Assembly (NCBI GenBank): GCA_022822725.1
Contig: JAJEAN010000007.1
Location: forward strand, 73,435 to 137,434
Source: Candidatus Latescibacterota bacterium
Lineage (GTDB): Bacteria > JAAXHH01
Length of the DNA: 64,000 nt
Reading direction: 5' to 3'
In this document: positions 1 to 9,540 of the stretch, in pieces
How the letters are laid out: the number at the start of each line of letters is the position of its first letter
Position numbering within the stretch: position 1 is the first letter of the stretch
Program-made: the position numbers and the translations under genes
The notes under the pieces: model-generated
The model's database searches: none
What the model was told of the DNA's origin: nothing
Seen by the model: the letters and a program-made list of their open reading frames with translations, nothing else

Positions 1-43
1 TTTTGTGTGAACGTTCGGACGGTACCGCAGCACGGGGACCGCG

Positions 44-505
44 CTACATGTTCTCTTCCTCTTCCGCGATGAGCGCGAGGGCGTCGCGGGGGTCTTCCGC
101 GGCGATCAGCCGTTTTCGCAGGTTGTCGTGCCGAAGCAGGCGGGAAATGTGAGCGAGCGCCCGGATGTGGGGACCGGAGACGTTGAGGGGCGACACGAGC
201 AGAAAGAACAGATAGACCGGCTGTTCGTCGAGGGACTGGAAATCCACGCCCTCCTTCTTGATCCCGAGCACCCCGACCAGCCTGTCGACGGCCTTGCACT
301 TGCCGTGGGGAATCGCGACACCCTTCCCAATCCCGGTGCTCATGATCTTCTCGCGTTCCAGGACGGCCTGGAGCACTTCCCGGTTGTCGCTGATCCGGCC
401 CGACGCGGTCAGGGCCGCGGCCAGTTCCTCGATCACTTCCTGTTTCTGCGTGGCCTTAAGGTTGACCAGGATAGCGTTCTCGTCCAACAGTTCCGTCAAG
501 CTCAT
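44..505 (-). CDS. PTS EIIA domain protein (PtsN/fructose type)
   Basis: A single EIIA domain of the fructose/mannitol or nitrogen-PTS type, 153 residues, the usual length of a free-standing EIIA. It would accept a phosphate from HPr/NPr on the histidine in the motif GVAIPHGKC (His67), and the flanking GIGKG and the later VSPLNVSGPHI block are typical of the family. The ATG start is preceded by AGGAG at good spacing. No permease or HPr gene is nearby, so a regulatory role (PtsN-like) is more likely than sugar uptake. The specific partner cannot be told from the sequence. Confidence 0.9.
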   Translation of the reverse strand: MSLTELLDENAILVNLKATQKQEVIEELAAALTASGRISDNREVLQAVLEREKIMSTGIGKGVAIPHGKCKAVDRLVGVLGIKKEGVDFQSLDEQPVYLFFLLVSPLNVSGPHIRALAHISRLLRHDNLRKRLIAAEDPRDALALIAEEEENM

Positions 506-641
506 GCCGTGCTCCTGTATCCCGATCCTTCCTGGAAAACGTTATCGCTTCAAAAACCTGTGTGATTCTATGTACCTGCCCCGGAATTGTCAATAACGAT
601 TTGGACGGCCTCCCGGTCCGGCGACAAGGCGGACAATAGAA

Positions 642-671
642 AAGCCGCCTGACCACGTCGTCAGACGGCTT
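642..671 (-). terminator. Intrinsic terminator of the DUF4398 lipoprotein gene
   Basis: A 12-bp stem with one mismatch (AAGCCGCCTGAC and GTCAGACGGCTT) and a 6-nt loop. On the minus strand it is followed by TTTTCTATT, and it lies just past the stop codon of the lipoprotein gene at 705. Confidence 0.75.
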
Positions 672-704
672 CGTGTTCCTGGAAATCTTCGGCAAGGCAA
701 CGGT

Positions 705-1247
705 TCAGCCGCCGGCCCGTTCCGCGAAACTGTCGGCCGACATGTTGGCAGACTCGAGCAGCATTTTCAGATCGTGCCATTTCTCGGCCGCGTTCAGTTC
801 ATTCAGTTGCACTGTCAGCGAGTCGGCGAATGCCGAGGCTTCCTGGGCGAGCGCACGGGCGGCCTGGCCGCGGCCCTGCTCGATGCTGCCCGAAATCTCC
901 CCCCAGCGTTCCAGGAAAGCCGGCAGGGCTACATCGACCTCACGCTTGGTCAGCTCCTTCTGCACCACGGATTCCTGGCTGGCCGATTCCACGAGCGCCA
1001 TGGTGTTTTCGGCGGCGGTTCTCGCGTCGCCGTATTCCTCGGCGGCCATGTGCGTCCTGGCCATCTCGAGTTCGGCGGCGGCCGCTTCATATTCAGCCGG
1101 AGCGTATTTGTCGACTTCGGCTTCCACGGCGTCGGCCACGGCCTGCTCGGCCGCTTCCATGGCATCGGTGGGCGGTCCCGCGCATGCAGCGGCCACGAAG
1201 AGGCAAGCAACGACGCTCAAAGCGGTCAGAAAGGCCTGCTTGGACAT
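705..1247 (-). CDS. DUF4398-like lipoprotein
   Basis: Predicted outer-envelope lipoprotein of 180 residues. The N-terminus is a signal peptide ending VAAAC, giving lipidated Cys22. The mature part is Ala/Glu-rich and helical, with a DUF4398-like helical-repeat signature (residues 30-90: YAPAEYEAAAAELEMA, then GDARTAAENT), probably a coiled-coil bundle. The start is fixed by AGGAGG seven bases upstream. It has its own terminator and is divergent from purC. Function is unknown; DUF4398 proteins are usually found in the envelope, so a structural or binding role is an inference. Confidence 0.75.
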   Translation of the reverse strand: MSKQAFLTALSVVACLFVAAACAGPPTDAMEAAEQAVADAVEAEVDKYAPAEYEAAAAELEMARTHMAAEEYGDARTAAENTMALVESASQESVVQKELTKREVDVALPAFLERWGEISGSIEQGRGQAARALAQEASAFADSLTVQLNELNAAEKWHDLKMLLESANMSADSFAERAGG

Positions 1248-1601
1248 GATAAAACCTCCTGTTCGAAACAGTAGATGAAGTATGTCAGTTCGCTTGAATC
1301 AGTATCGAATCGACCGGGTAAGACAGTATTTAAGCAGTATAAATCAAATATAATAGACCGGTTCCAAAACGTGTCCAGCAAAAAAGGCATCAGGCGCAAA
1401 AAACATGGCCTGCAGAGAAGACGAAACAGGCGTGCGAATTCCGCTGATGCCCTGTTCGCCGAAGGGGTGAACGGGACCGTGATTACCCTTGACTTTCCGG
1501 CCTTGTGACCGTAGTGTGAAGGGTTCGAATCGGTAGTGGATTAGTCTCGGTGGCCGGTCCGTCGCGCAGCCGTCCATACCCCGAAAGGACCAGCGGGCAG
1601 A
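1248..1601. promoter_or_regulatory. Divergent intergenic region, lipoprotein gene / purC
   Basis: No convincing gene lies in these 354 bases. Bases 1325-1360 are AT-rich, unlike the surroundings, and contain TATAAT at 1349-1354 on the plus strand with only a poor -35 (GTATTT, 17-bp spacer). The region probably holds the promoters of both flanking genes. No riboswitch-like structure was recognised. Confidence 0.35.
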
Positions 1602-2561
1602 ATGGTGTCTGAAGAACTCCTCAGGAAACAGCTGGAATTCGTGCTGCACGATACCAGCTTCGACCTGGGCGAGAAATACGAAGGCAAGGTCAGGGACAAC
1701 TACCGGCTCAACGGGAAACGGATCATTGTGACCACCGATCGGATTTCCGCCTTCGACCGGGTCCTGTGCGCCCTTCCCTTCAAGGGGCAGGTCATCAACC
1801 AGACCGCGGTTTACTGGTTCGAACGGACCCGTCATATCATTGAAAACCACCTGATCGACGTCCCTGATCCGAATGTGCTCGTGGCCAGGGAATGCCGGCT
1901 GATTCCGGTCGAGATGGTCGTCCGGGGTTATCTGACCGGGGTGACCACGACGTCCGCCTGGTACCATTATTCCCGGGGCAGCCGCGACTTCTGCGGCAAT
2001 CCACTGCCCGATGGCATGAAAAAGAACCAGGCCTTCGACCGGCCCATCATTACCCCCTCTACGAAGCCGGAGCGCGGCGTGCACGACGAGTCCATCTCGG
2101 CGGAGGAGGTGCTTCGCCGGGGCCTCGTGGACGAAGGAGCGTACCGGGAGATGGAAAGGGCGGCCCTGGCGCTGTTCGCGTTCGGGACCGAACGGGCGGC
2201 GGCCAACAACCTGATCCTGGTGGACACCAAGTACGAATTCGGGCTTTTGGAGGACCGGGTCGTGTTGATCGACGAGATTCACACCCCCGATTCTTCCAGG
2301 TTCTGGATCAGGGATACGTATGAAGATCGATTCCGCCGCGGCGAAGAACCGGAGAAGATGGACAAGGAATTCGTCCGCGGATGGCTCGCGGACCGAGGTT
2401 TTCGCGGTGACGGACCCATACCGCATATTCCGGACGAGGTAAGGATCGAAGCCGCCCGCCGGTACATTACAGCCTACGAGATGATCACCGCCAGGTCTTT
2501 CGAAGCCCGGAACGAGGACGTGTTGCAGCGGATCACCCACCGGTTGCGGAGCCCCATGTAG
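1602..2561 (+). CDS. purC: SAICAR synthetase (PurC)
   Basis: Phosphoribosylaminoimidazole-succinocarboxamide synthase, which joins CAIR and aspartate using ATP in purine biosynthesis. At 319 residues it is of the long (Ade1-like) form rather than the roughly 240-residue short bacterial form. Signature blocks are YEGKVRDNY near the N-terminus, VDTKYEFG and IDEIHTPDSSRFW. Its stop codon is 15 bp before mfd, so the two are probably cotranscribed. The ATG has only a weak upstream ribosome site. Confidence 0.96.
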   Translation: MVSEELLRKQLEFVLHDTSFDLGEKYEGKVRDNYRLNGKRIIVTTDRISAFDRVLCALPFKGQVINQTAVYWFERTRHIIENHLIDVPDPNVLVARECRLIPVEMVVRGYLTGVTTTSAWYHYSRGSRDFCGNPLPDGMKKNQAFDRPIITPSTKPERGVHDESISAEEVLRRGLVDEGAYREMERAALALFAFGTERAAANNLILVDTKYEFGLLEDRVVLIDEIHTPDSSRFWIRDTYEDRFRRGEEPEKMDKEFVRGWLADRGFRGDGPIPHIPDEVRIEAARRYITAYEMITARSFEARNEDVLQRITHRLRSPM

Positions 2562-2576
2562 CCGAACCGCTCTAGT

Positions 2577-5500
2577 ATGCGCCTGCCAACCCTCCTGGAC
2601 ATCACGGAAGCATCCCCGGTCGTACAGCGGTACCTCGCGCTGGCCGCCGATGACGCCCGTACCGCGCGGGTGTCCGGTCTCGCCGGTTCTTCGCGGTCTC
2701 TGCTGCTTGCCCATGCACACCGGAAACGGGGCGGCGCGACGCTGGTCATCGTGGAGGATACGGACACCGCGGAGGAGATGTACGAGGATGTCTCCAGCCT
2801 GCTCGACCCCGATGACGTGGCGTTCTTCCCTCCATGGGAGGTGCTGCCCTACGACCAGGTGTCGCCGCCGGGCGACCTGTCGGGACGGCGCCTGGATGTG
2901 CTGAACGCCCTGATGAACAACCGGCCGCTGTTCGTCGTCGCGACGGTCCGGGCCGTCATGCAGCGGACTATGCCGCCGTCTGTGCTCGCCGGTGTCGTCC
3001 TCCAGGTCGCAACGGGCGCCACGATCCCCTTGAGCGAACTTACGGCGCGGTGCAACCGGCTCGGTTACGAACGGACGGACATGGTGCAGGCGCCAGGCCA
3101 CTTCAGTGTGCGGGGAGGTATCGTCGACGTCTATCCCCACGGGTTGGAACAACCTTGCAGAATCGAGTTCTTCGGCGACGAAGTGGAATCGATCCGCCTG
3201 TTTGACATCTACACCCAGCGGTCATCGCGGAACATCAGCGAGATGAAGGTGCTCCCGAACCGGGAAATGATCGACGATCCGGAAGCGCGCGACGACGTGG
3301 TGCAACGGGTGATGCGGGCGGGGGAATCGCTGTCGATCGACCCGTCCGAGCTGGTGGATCATATCGAGGACGGCGGCCTGTTCGAAGGCAGTGAACGCTA
3401 CCTTCCCTTCTTCCATCCCTCCGCCGCCACCATCATGAACTTCCTGCCGGACCATACGCTGATCGTCCGCTGCGAATCCGATGAACTGGCGCGTGAAGCC
3501 GAGGCTTTCGAGGCGGAATTCGAAGACACCCACCAGCGAAGAACCGAGGCGGAAGACCTGGTTCCCGGACCGGATGATGCGATCCTGCGCTGGTCCGGCG
3601 TGTTGGAGGAGACGGCCTATTACGGCACGATGGACATGGTGCGCGGCACGCGGGCGGGCGACGGATGGCTCGCGGTCGGCACCCAGGCCTCCGGCGTGTA
3701 CCAGGGGGCGATGGATGTACTGAAGTCCCGGCTTGAGGAATGGAAGGCGGACAACACCCGGATCGTGGTGGTATGCGACAACGAAGGACAGGCGGAAAGG
3801 CTGCGCGAAATCCTGGGCCCGGACACCCCGGAGATCGACCTGGCGGTGGGGCCGATGCACGCCGGGTTCATTTTGCCGGACCTGCCGCTGGTCGTGCTGA
3901 CCGACGCGGAGATCTTCAACCGGTACCGGAGACGCCGCCGCAAGGTCTTCAAGGAAGGCGTGGTGATCGAGGATTTCACCAGCCTGAAGGAGGGGGACTA
4001 CGTCGTCCATATCGACCACGGCATCGGCCGGTACGTCGGACTGAAGCGCATTGCCGTGGACGACCGGGAAAGGGACTGCCTGACCCTGATCTACGCCGGA
4101 GACGACCGGGTCTTCATCCCCATTGAGCAGTTGCACCGGGTCCAGAAGTACGTCGGTTCCGACGGCGAGGCGCCTACGTTGTCGAAACTGGGCGGAAGAG
4201 CGTGGGAACAGGCAAAGAAGCGTACGCGCAAGGCGGTCCGGGTTATCGCCGAAGACCTGGTCAAGCTCTATGCGGCCCGGCAGGCCAGCCCGGGGTTCGC
4301 CTTTTCGGCCGACACCCCCTGGCAGCGGGAAATGGAAGACTCCTTCATCTACGTGGATACGCCGGACCAGGTGCAGGCTTCCTCAGACGTGAAGTCGGAC
4401 ATGGAGAAGGCGGTGCCCATGGACCGGCTGATCTGCGGCGACGTGGGCTACGGGAAGACCGAAGTGGCGATCCGCGCCGCGTTCAAGGCGGTGCTGGACG
4501 GGAAACAGGTCGCGGTGCTGGCGCCGACCACCATCCTGGCGCAACAACACCTGACCACCTTCACCGAACGCCTCGCGGACTATCCGGTGAACATCCGCAT
4601 GCTGAGCCGCTTCGTCCCGCCAAAGGAGCAGAAGGCCGTTGTCGCGGGGCTCAGGGAAGGCGAGGTGGATATCGTCATCGGCACCCATCGGCTCATATCC
4701 GGCGACATCGACTTCAGTGACATGGGCCTGCTCGTGGTCGATGAAGAACAGCGGTTCGGCGTGGTCCACAAAGAACGGCTCAAGCAGCTGAAGACCTCCG
4801 TGGACGTCATGACCATGACCGCTACGCCTATACCACGGACGCTTCACATGTCGCTGGTCTCCGCCCGCGACATGTCCCTCATCACCACCCCGCCCAGGGA
4901 CCGGCTGCCGGTGCACACCGAGGTGGTGCGTTTCAACGAGGAGGTGATCTGCGAGGCGATCATGCGGGAGGTGGACCGCGGCGGACAGGTCTTTTTCGTC
5001 CACAACCGGGTTCAGTCCATCGAGGCGGTCGCCGATTTCCTCCGGCGCCTGCTGCCCCAGGTATCTTTCGTCGTGGGTCACGGACAGATGCAGGAACGGG
5101 AACTTGAACAGGTTATGATCGATTTCCTGGACCGCAAGTACGACTGCCTCGTGTCCACAATGATCATCGAGTCCGGACTGGACATCCCCAGCGTGAATAC
5201 GATCCTGGTGAACCGCGCGGACCGGTTCGGCCTGGCCCAGCTGTACCAGCTCCGGGGCCGTGTGGGGCGGTCCAATCACCGGGCCTACGCCTACCTGATG
5301 ATTCCCGCCGCCGGCACGGTGACCCCCGACGCCCGCAAGCGGCTGGCCGTAATCGCCGAGTACACCGCACTCGGCTCCGGGTTCCACATCGCCATGAGAG
5401 ACCTGGAGATCCGGGGCGCCGGCAACCTGCTGGGTACCGAGCAGCACGGGTTTATCTCCGCCATCGGTTTCGATCTGTACTGCCGTCTTTTGAAAGAGGC

Positions 5501-5978
5501 GATGCAGGACCTCAAGGGCGAGGCGCCGGAAGAGACGCCCGAAGCCGAAGTCGAACTGCAGGTTGGTGCCTTCATCCCCGATGACTATATCGCGGACCGG
5601 AAGCTCAAGGTCGGCTTTTACCAGCGGCTTTCCCGGGTGGAAGACGAGCAGGAGGTCGCCTCGTTGCGTGAAGAGATGCAGGACCGGTTCGGACGGTTGC
5701 CCGATCCGGTGCGCGTCCTCTTCGACCTGGTTTCCATTCGGCAGATCGCGGCGAGGATAGGACTGCAACAGCTCAGGGTACGCGGGAACGAGTTGACCGT
5801 AGCCTACCGGAACGGTCTCTATCCATCGCGGGACCGAATCGCCGCCGTGACGGACGATCCCGCGCTGGACATCGAATTTCCCCACGGAGAAGGATTCAGG
5901 ATAAGGGCGGGACTGACCGGCGGAACGGAAGCCGAACGGGTCGATCTGGCCAAAAACCTGTTGCTCAAACTTCTGTAA
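2577..5978 (+). CDS. mfd: Transcription-repair coupling factor Mfd
   Basis: DNA translocase that removes stalled RNA polymerase and recruits UvrA. Its 1133 residues match the family. Domain order: UvrB-homology region (about 1-330), CarD-like RNA polymerase interaction domain (from about 465, EGDYVVHIDHGIGRY), and RecG-like SF2 motor with Walker A GDVGYGKT (621-628), DEEQ box (722-725) and TATPIPRTL. The C-terminal TRCF domain begins about residue 985. UvrC is encoded elsewhere in the window. No missing motif was seen. Confidence 0.97.
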   Translation: MRLPTLLDITEASPVVQRYLALAADDARTARVSGLAGSSRSLLLAHAHRKRGGATLVIVEDTDTAEEMYEDVSSLLDPDDVAFFPPWEVLPYDQVSPPGDLSGRRLDVLNALMNNRPLFVVATVRAVMQRTMPPSVLAGVVLQVATGATIPLSELTARCNRLGYERTDMVQAPGHFSVRGGIVDVYPHGLEQPCRIEFFGDEVESIRLFDIYTQRSSRNISEMKVLPNREMIDDPEARDDVVQRVMRAGESLSIDPSELVDHIEDGGLFEGSERYLPFFHPSAATIMNFLPDHTLIVRCESDELAREAEAFEAEFEDTHQRRTEAEDLVPGPDDAILRWSGVLEETAYYGTMDMVRGTRAGDGWLAVGTQASGVYQGAMDVLKSRLEEWKADNTRIVVVCDNEGQAERLREILGPDTPEIDLAVGPMHAGFILPDLPLVVLTDAEIFNRYRRRRRKVFKEGVVIEDFTSLKEGDYVVHIDHGIGRYVGLKRIAVDDRERDCLTLIYAGDDRVFIPIEQLHRVQKYVGSDGEAPTLSKLGGRAWEQAKKRTRKAVRVIAEDLVKLYAARQASPGFAFSADTPWQREMEDSFIYVDTPDQVQASSDVKSDMEKAVPMDRLICGDVGYGKTEVAIRAAFKAVLDGKQVAVLAPTTILAQQHLTTFTERLADYPVNIRMLSRFVPPKEQKAVVAGLREGEVDIVIGTHRLISGDIDFSDMGLLVVDEEQRFGVVHKERLKQLKTSVDVMTMTATPIPRTLHMSLVSARDMSLITTPPRDRLPVHTEVVRFNEEVICEAIMREVDRGGQVFFVHNRVQSIEAVADFLRRLLPQVSFVVGHGQMQERELEQVMIDFLDRKYDCLVSTMIIESGLDIPSVNTILVNRADRFGLAQLYQLRGRVGRSNHRAYAYLMIPAAGTVTPDARKRLAVIAEYTALGSGFHIAMRDLEIRGAGNLLGTEQHGFISAIGFDLYCRLLKEAMQDLKGEAPEETPEAEVELQVGAFIPDDYIADRKLKVGFYQRLSRVEDEQEVASLREEMQDRFGRLPDPVRVLFDLVSIRQIAARIGLQQLRVRGNELTVAYRNGLYPSRDRIAAVTDDPALDIEFPHGEGFRIRAGLTGGTEAERVDLAKNLLLKLL

Positions 5979-6041
5979 TTTGTTAATGATACATGCCCGG
6001 TTGACGAAGTTTGACCTGCCCGCTGGAGTATCAAGATCAGC

Positions 6042-6902
6042 ATGAAATCCGCGGTCTTTTGTGCCTTTCTGCTGCACGTGGCGCTTCTCCTGACGCAGTG
6101 CCGCTCGATATCGGAAGACCCCGATTCGATTGTCGCAAGGGTGAACCAGTCTACGCTGACGGTCGGTGAACTGGAAGCCGAACTGGCAGCCGCGGCGCTG
6201 CCCTCCGCCACGCCCCAGATGAAAAAGGACCGGGTTTCCGACTGGATCCGGACCGAGTTGCTCTACCAGGAAGCCCTGCGGCTGAACCTGGACAGCGACG
6301 TCAAGACGGTCCGGGACCTGGAAAAGATGCGCCGGGAACACCTGGCCAACGTCGTGCTGGAACACATGGCCGCCGATTCGGCGATCGTGGTGTCCGACGA
6401 AGAGGTCGAGGCTTATTTCGAGGCCAATCGGCAGGAATTCGTCTACCCGGAACCGGAACTCAGAGTTTCGGTGATCGTTCTATCGGATGTGACCACGGCC
6501 CGGCAGGTCCGTAATCAGCTGGCGCGCAGGAGCGCTACCTTCGAGGAACTGGCGCGAACGCGATCCATTCACGTCTCTTCGGCCGATGGAGGGGACCTGG
6601 GATTCCTGAAGCGGACGGATATAAGCGACGTGTCGGTGCAGGAAATCGTCTTTTCCCTGAGTGCCGGCCAGGTTTCGCGGCCCGTCCTCTCCGAGTCCGG
6701 TTCGTTTATATTCAGGGTCGCGGAGCGCCGCGAGGCCGGTACCCTGCCGCCGCTGGACGAGGTCCGCGGCGAAATCGTCAACAGGGTATTGCGGGACAAG
6801 CGCCGCGATCTGGTCAGGCGGTTTGTGGATGCGCTGCGGCAGGCGGCCGACGTGGAAATCCATGACGAAAACCTGATGAGGCCGGAACCCGACGCGCCGT
6901 AG
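6042..6902 (+). CDS. PpiC-type peptidyl-prolyl isomerase lipoprotein
   Basis: Predicted periplasmic, lipid-anchored parvulin-type foldase of 286 residues. The signal peptide ends LLTQC (Cys20). A SurA-like N-terminal helical segment (IVARVNQSTLTVGELEAEL) precedes one parvulin domain (about 140-245), with the core motif DGGDLGFLK and an FSLSAGQVSRPV block. It is followed 45 bp downstream by a second, two-domain foldase, so the pair likely serves outer-membrane or secreted protein folding. PrsA-like function is possible. Confidence 0.88.
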   Translation: MKSAVFCAFLLHVALLLTQCRSISEDPDSIVARVNQSTLTVGELEAELAAAALPSATPQMKKDRVSDWIRTELLYQEALRLNLDSDVKTVRDLEKMRREHLANVVLEHMAADSAIVVSDEEVEAYFEANRQEFVYPEPELRVSVIVLSDVTTARQVRNQLARRSATFEELARTRSIHVSSADGGDLGFLKRTDISDVSVQEIVFSLSAGQVSRPVLSESGSFIFRVAERREAGTLPPLDEVRGEIVNRVLRDKRRDLVRRFVDALRQAADVEIHDENLMRPEPDAP

Positions 6903-6903
6903 G

Positions 6904-6936
6904 CAGATCGCCGCAGACCGGTCGCCGCAGACTGTT
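6904..6936 (+). repeat. Short tandem repeat between the foldase genes
   Basis: A roughly 14-bp unit (gatcgccgcaga type) occurs about twice, immediately after the stop codon of the upstream gene and before the AGGAGG ribosome site of the next. Confidence 0.5.
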
Positions 6937-6947
6937 ACAGGAGGAGC

Positions 6948-8264
6948 ATGACCATCCACTCGATCACCCGGCATATCACGCTGCTGCTGTTACTGGCCGG
7001 GGTCCTGGCGGGGCGCCCGGTCCAGGGCCAGCAACTGGAGGACTACATCGTCGCCGTCGTGGATAACGAGATCATCCTCTATTCCGACGTCCTCGAAGCG
7101 GTGCGGATGTACCGTTTGCAGCAGAATGAGCAGGAGCCGGAAGACCTTCCGAACCAGTTGTTGAAAGACATGATCGACACGCGCGTCGTGCTCGCTTACG
7201 CGCGCCGGGACAGCGTCAGGGTATCCGCTGAACAGGTAAACGGTGCGGTAAGCCAGATCATCGACCAGTACACGGAACGCGTCGGTTCCGAGGAAGCCCT
7301 GGAACAGCTGGTGACGAATTCGGGCATGACCATGCGAGACTGGAACCGGCTGCTCCGGCGCCAGAAGGAAGAGGAACTGCTGCAGCGCAGGCTAGAAGAA
7401 GACCGCTTCGGTGAAGTCCGCGTTACCGGCCTGGAAGTGGCCCGGTATTATGAGACCCACTACGACAGCATACCGTCGAATCCCGTCAGGCTCGACCTGA
7501 GCCACATCATGATCGCCTCACGCCCGGACCCGGAAGTCGTGGCCGCCATGAACGCGCGGATCGAGGAGATCCGGCGCCGCATAGCGGATGGAGAGGATTT
7601 CGCCGAGATGGCGCGGCGGTATTCGGAGGACCTGAACAGCGCCAGAAACGGCGGCGACCTGGGATTCTTCAGCCGCGGCACGTTCGTGTCCGATTTCGAA
7701 GAAGCGGCTTTCGCCCTGGAAGCGGGCGGCGTCAGTCCCACGGTACAGACGGACGTGGGCCTGCACATCATCAAGCTGGAGGAACGGAGGGACGACCAGA
7801 TCCGCGTGCGGCACATACTGGTCCAGATCCCGAAGACGGATGAAGACGACCATCGGGCGCTGGATACGATTACCATGCTTCGGCAGCGGATACACGACGG
7901 CGACGAGACCTTTTCCGATGCCGCCAGGAAGTACTCGGAAGACCTGGCCTCCGCGTCCAACGGCGGCCACATCGGGGAGTTCATGCTCGACCAGTTGCTG
8001 CCCCAGTACCAGGACGCCCTCAACGTCATATCCATCGACGAGATGACCGAACCCATCAAGGTGGTGGACCAGGGCGCCGTCTCATATCACGTCATGAGAC
8101 TGAACGACAGGTCCGGGGGCGACAAGTACAACCTGGACGACCACTTTCAGGAAATCACGAACCTGGCCAAATTCGCCAAGTGGAACGAGGAAAGGGAACG
8201 GTGGCTCAAGGATCTCCGCCACGAGTTGTACATAGACGAGCGCGGCCTGGACACCCTACCCTGA
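6948..8264 (+). CDS. surA: SurA-like periplasmic chaperone with two parvulin domains
   Basis: Outer-membrane protein chaperone/foldase of 438 residues, with signal peptide, SurA N-terminal domain (DYIVAVVDNEIILYSDV) and two PpiC domains. The first carries HIMIASRP and NGGDLGFFSRG; the second carries VRHILVQIP and SNGGHIGEFML. Length and architecture match SurA. The ATG is preceded by an excellent AGGAGG. Together with the upstream lipoprotein foldase it forms an envelope protein-folding pair. SurA clients (outer-membrane barrels) imply a diderm cell. Confidence 0.92.
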   Translation: MTIHSITRHITLLLLLAGVLAGRPVQGQQLEDYIVAVVDNEIILYSDVLEAVRMYRLQQNEQEPEDLPNQLLKDMIDTRVVLAYARRDSVRVSAEQVNGAVSQIIDQYTERVGSEEALEQLVTNSGMTMRDWNRLLRRQKEEELLQRRLEEDRFGEVRVTGLEVARYYETHYDSIPSNPVRLDLSHIMIASRPDPEVVAAMNARIEEIRRRIADGEDFAEMARRYSEDLNSARNGGDLGFFSRGTFVSDFEEAAFALEAGGVSPTVQTDVGLHIIKLEERRDDQIRVRHILVQIPKTDEDDHRALDTITMLRQRIHDGDETFSDAARKYSEDLASASNGGHIGEFMLDQLLPQYQDALNVISIDEMTEPIKVVDQGAVSYHVMRLNDRSGGDKYNLDDHFQEITNLAKFAKWNEERERWLKDLRHELYIDERGLDTLP

Positions 8265-8270
8265 GTGCGC

Positions 8271-8358
8271 TGCCCTGAAGTCTTGCCCTTCGTGCCCTGC
8301 CCTTCGTGTCCTGTCCGTCGTGCCCTGCCCTGAAATCTTGCCCTTAGTGTCCTGCCCG
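8271..8358. repeat. Degenerate tandem repeat, about 14-bp unit
   Basis: Variants of tgccctgcccttcg follow one another from six bases after the surA stop codon. Some copies are extended by gaaatctt. No reading frame or hairpin explains it. Confidence 0.75.
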
Positions 8359-8432
8359 GTAATCTGGTTCTGGACCGGGATCCGCAACCTGCGAATGACG
8401 AACCTGCGACTGACGCGCGAAAACCCCTGAAG

Positions 8433-8720
8433 ATGAGAGTAGATCTCTTTCTGAAACGGTCCCGTATCATCAAACAGCGGGACGCCGCCAAGAAGGCCTG
8501 TGATCGGGGCATGGTCACCATATCCGGAAGGTCCGCGAAACCCGGCCACCAGGTCGCGGCGAAGGACGTCGTCGTCGTGGCGTGGCCCGACAGAAGGCTG
8601 GAGTTCGAAGTGCTGGACGTCCCGGAAGGGAACGTATCGAAGAACAAGGCGGAATCCATGTACCTCGTCCTCAGCGACGAACGCCTGAACGATGACGCTT
8701 CCGGCTTCGAAGCACGATGA
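8433..8720 (+). CDS. S4-domain RNA-binding protein (Hsp15-like)
   Basis: Small 95-residue protein made of a single S4 fold, similar to Hsp15/HslR and RqcP-type ribosome-quality-control factors. Visible S4 features are MRVDLFLKRSRIIKQRDAAKKAC, described in pieces as the DLFLKRSR start, the KKACDRG turn and VTISGRSAKPGHQV. A role in binding stalled 50S-tRNA complexes is family knowledge, not shown here. It sits between surA and a methyltransferase gene. Confidence 0.85.
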   Translation: MRVDLFLKRSRIIKQRDAAKKACDRGMVTISGRSAKPGHQVAAKDVVVVAWPDRRLEFEVLDVPEGNVSKNKAESMYLVLSDERLNDDASGFEAR

Positions 8721-8745
8721 ACACCCGGCCGGACGTTGAAAATCC

Positions 8746-9528
8746 TTGAACATGCGCCACAGCAAAACCCAACCGGCCGACCCACCGCTGCCCTACAGCC
8801 AGTTGGCCCCGATATACGATCACGTGATGCGGCACGTGGACTATGACCGGTGGGCCGACTACATACAGTCGGTATTCGAACGGTTCGGAGCGACGCCGAA
8901 GGACATCCTCGAACTGGCCTGCGGTACCGGCGTCTTGGCGTGTATCCTCGATGACCGCGGATACCGGATGACGGGCTTGGACCGTTCGGAGAACATGATC
9001 GCCGTCGCCAGGCAGAAAGCCCTGGACGGCCGCCGGTCCATCAGGTTTCAGGCCGGCGACATGGTAAGCATGCCCGTATCGGGGGATTTCGACACCGTAC
9101 TGTGCCTGTACGACAGTATCAACTACATCATGGATGAATCGGACATCGCCGCCATGATGAATGGGTTGCGCGGAGTGCTGAACACCGGCGGCCTTTTCGT
9201 ATTCGACGTCTGTACGGAAATCAACTCGCGCCGGTACTTCCACAACCAGGTCGACCAGGAAAGCAACGGGGATTTCTCCTATGTCCGGCGTTGCGAGTAT
9301 GTCCCCGAGTCGCGCGTGCAGGTCAATGAATTCCAGCTGACCTTTCACCGTGGCGGGAAGCGTTATTCAACCAGGGAACGCCACGAGCAGCGGATCTATC
9401 CCGTGGCCCGGCTGGCGGAGATCTGCCGCGAATCGGGCTATCGCGTACTCGGTGCATTCGACGGATTCAGTTTCGGAGAAGCGTCGGAGCGATCCAACAG
9501 AGTCCATTACGTGGTCAGCCCCGCCTGA
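8746..9528 (+). CDS. Class I SAM-dependent methyltransferase
   Basis: Methyltransferase of about 260 residues with a Rossmann SAM-binding core: motif I ILELACGTGVLACIL, the acidic strand-2 end (TGLDRSEN) and motif LCLYDSINY. The substrate is not identifiable. Translation could start at TTG 8746 or at the in-frame ATG two codons later (8752); neither has a strong ribosome site. The gene is 12 bp before holB and probably cotranscribed with it. Confidence 0.88.
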   Translation: MNMRHSKTQPADPPLPYSQLAPIYDHVMRHVDYDRWADYIQSVFERFGATPKDILELACGTGVLACILDDRGYRMTGLDRSENMIAVARQKALDGRRSIRFQAGDMVSMPVSGDFDTVLCLYDSINYIMDESDIAAMMNGLRGVLNTGGLFVFDVCTEINSRRYFHNQVDQESNGDFSYVRRCEYVPESRVQVNEFQLTFHRGGKRYSTRERHEQRIYPVARLAEICRESGYRVLGAFDGFSFGEASERSNRVHYVVSPA

Positions 9529-9540
9529 TGAACCGACATT

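Noticed and set aside
1275-1508. 77-codon open frame in the purC upstream region
   Set aside because: No ribosome site, no recognisable domain, basic low-complexity composition and overlap with the likely promoter region.
1515-1570. tRNA-like T-loop text (gggttcgaatcgg) downstream of 1508
   Set aside because: No matching acceptor, D or anticodon stems can be drawn around it.
1344-3152. 602-codon minus-strand frame opposite purC and mfd
   Set aside because: Antisense shadow of two well-supported genes; composition is His/Gly/Arg-rich without any family resemblance.
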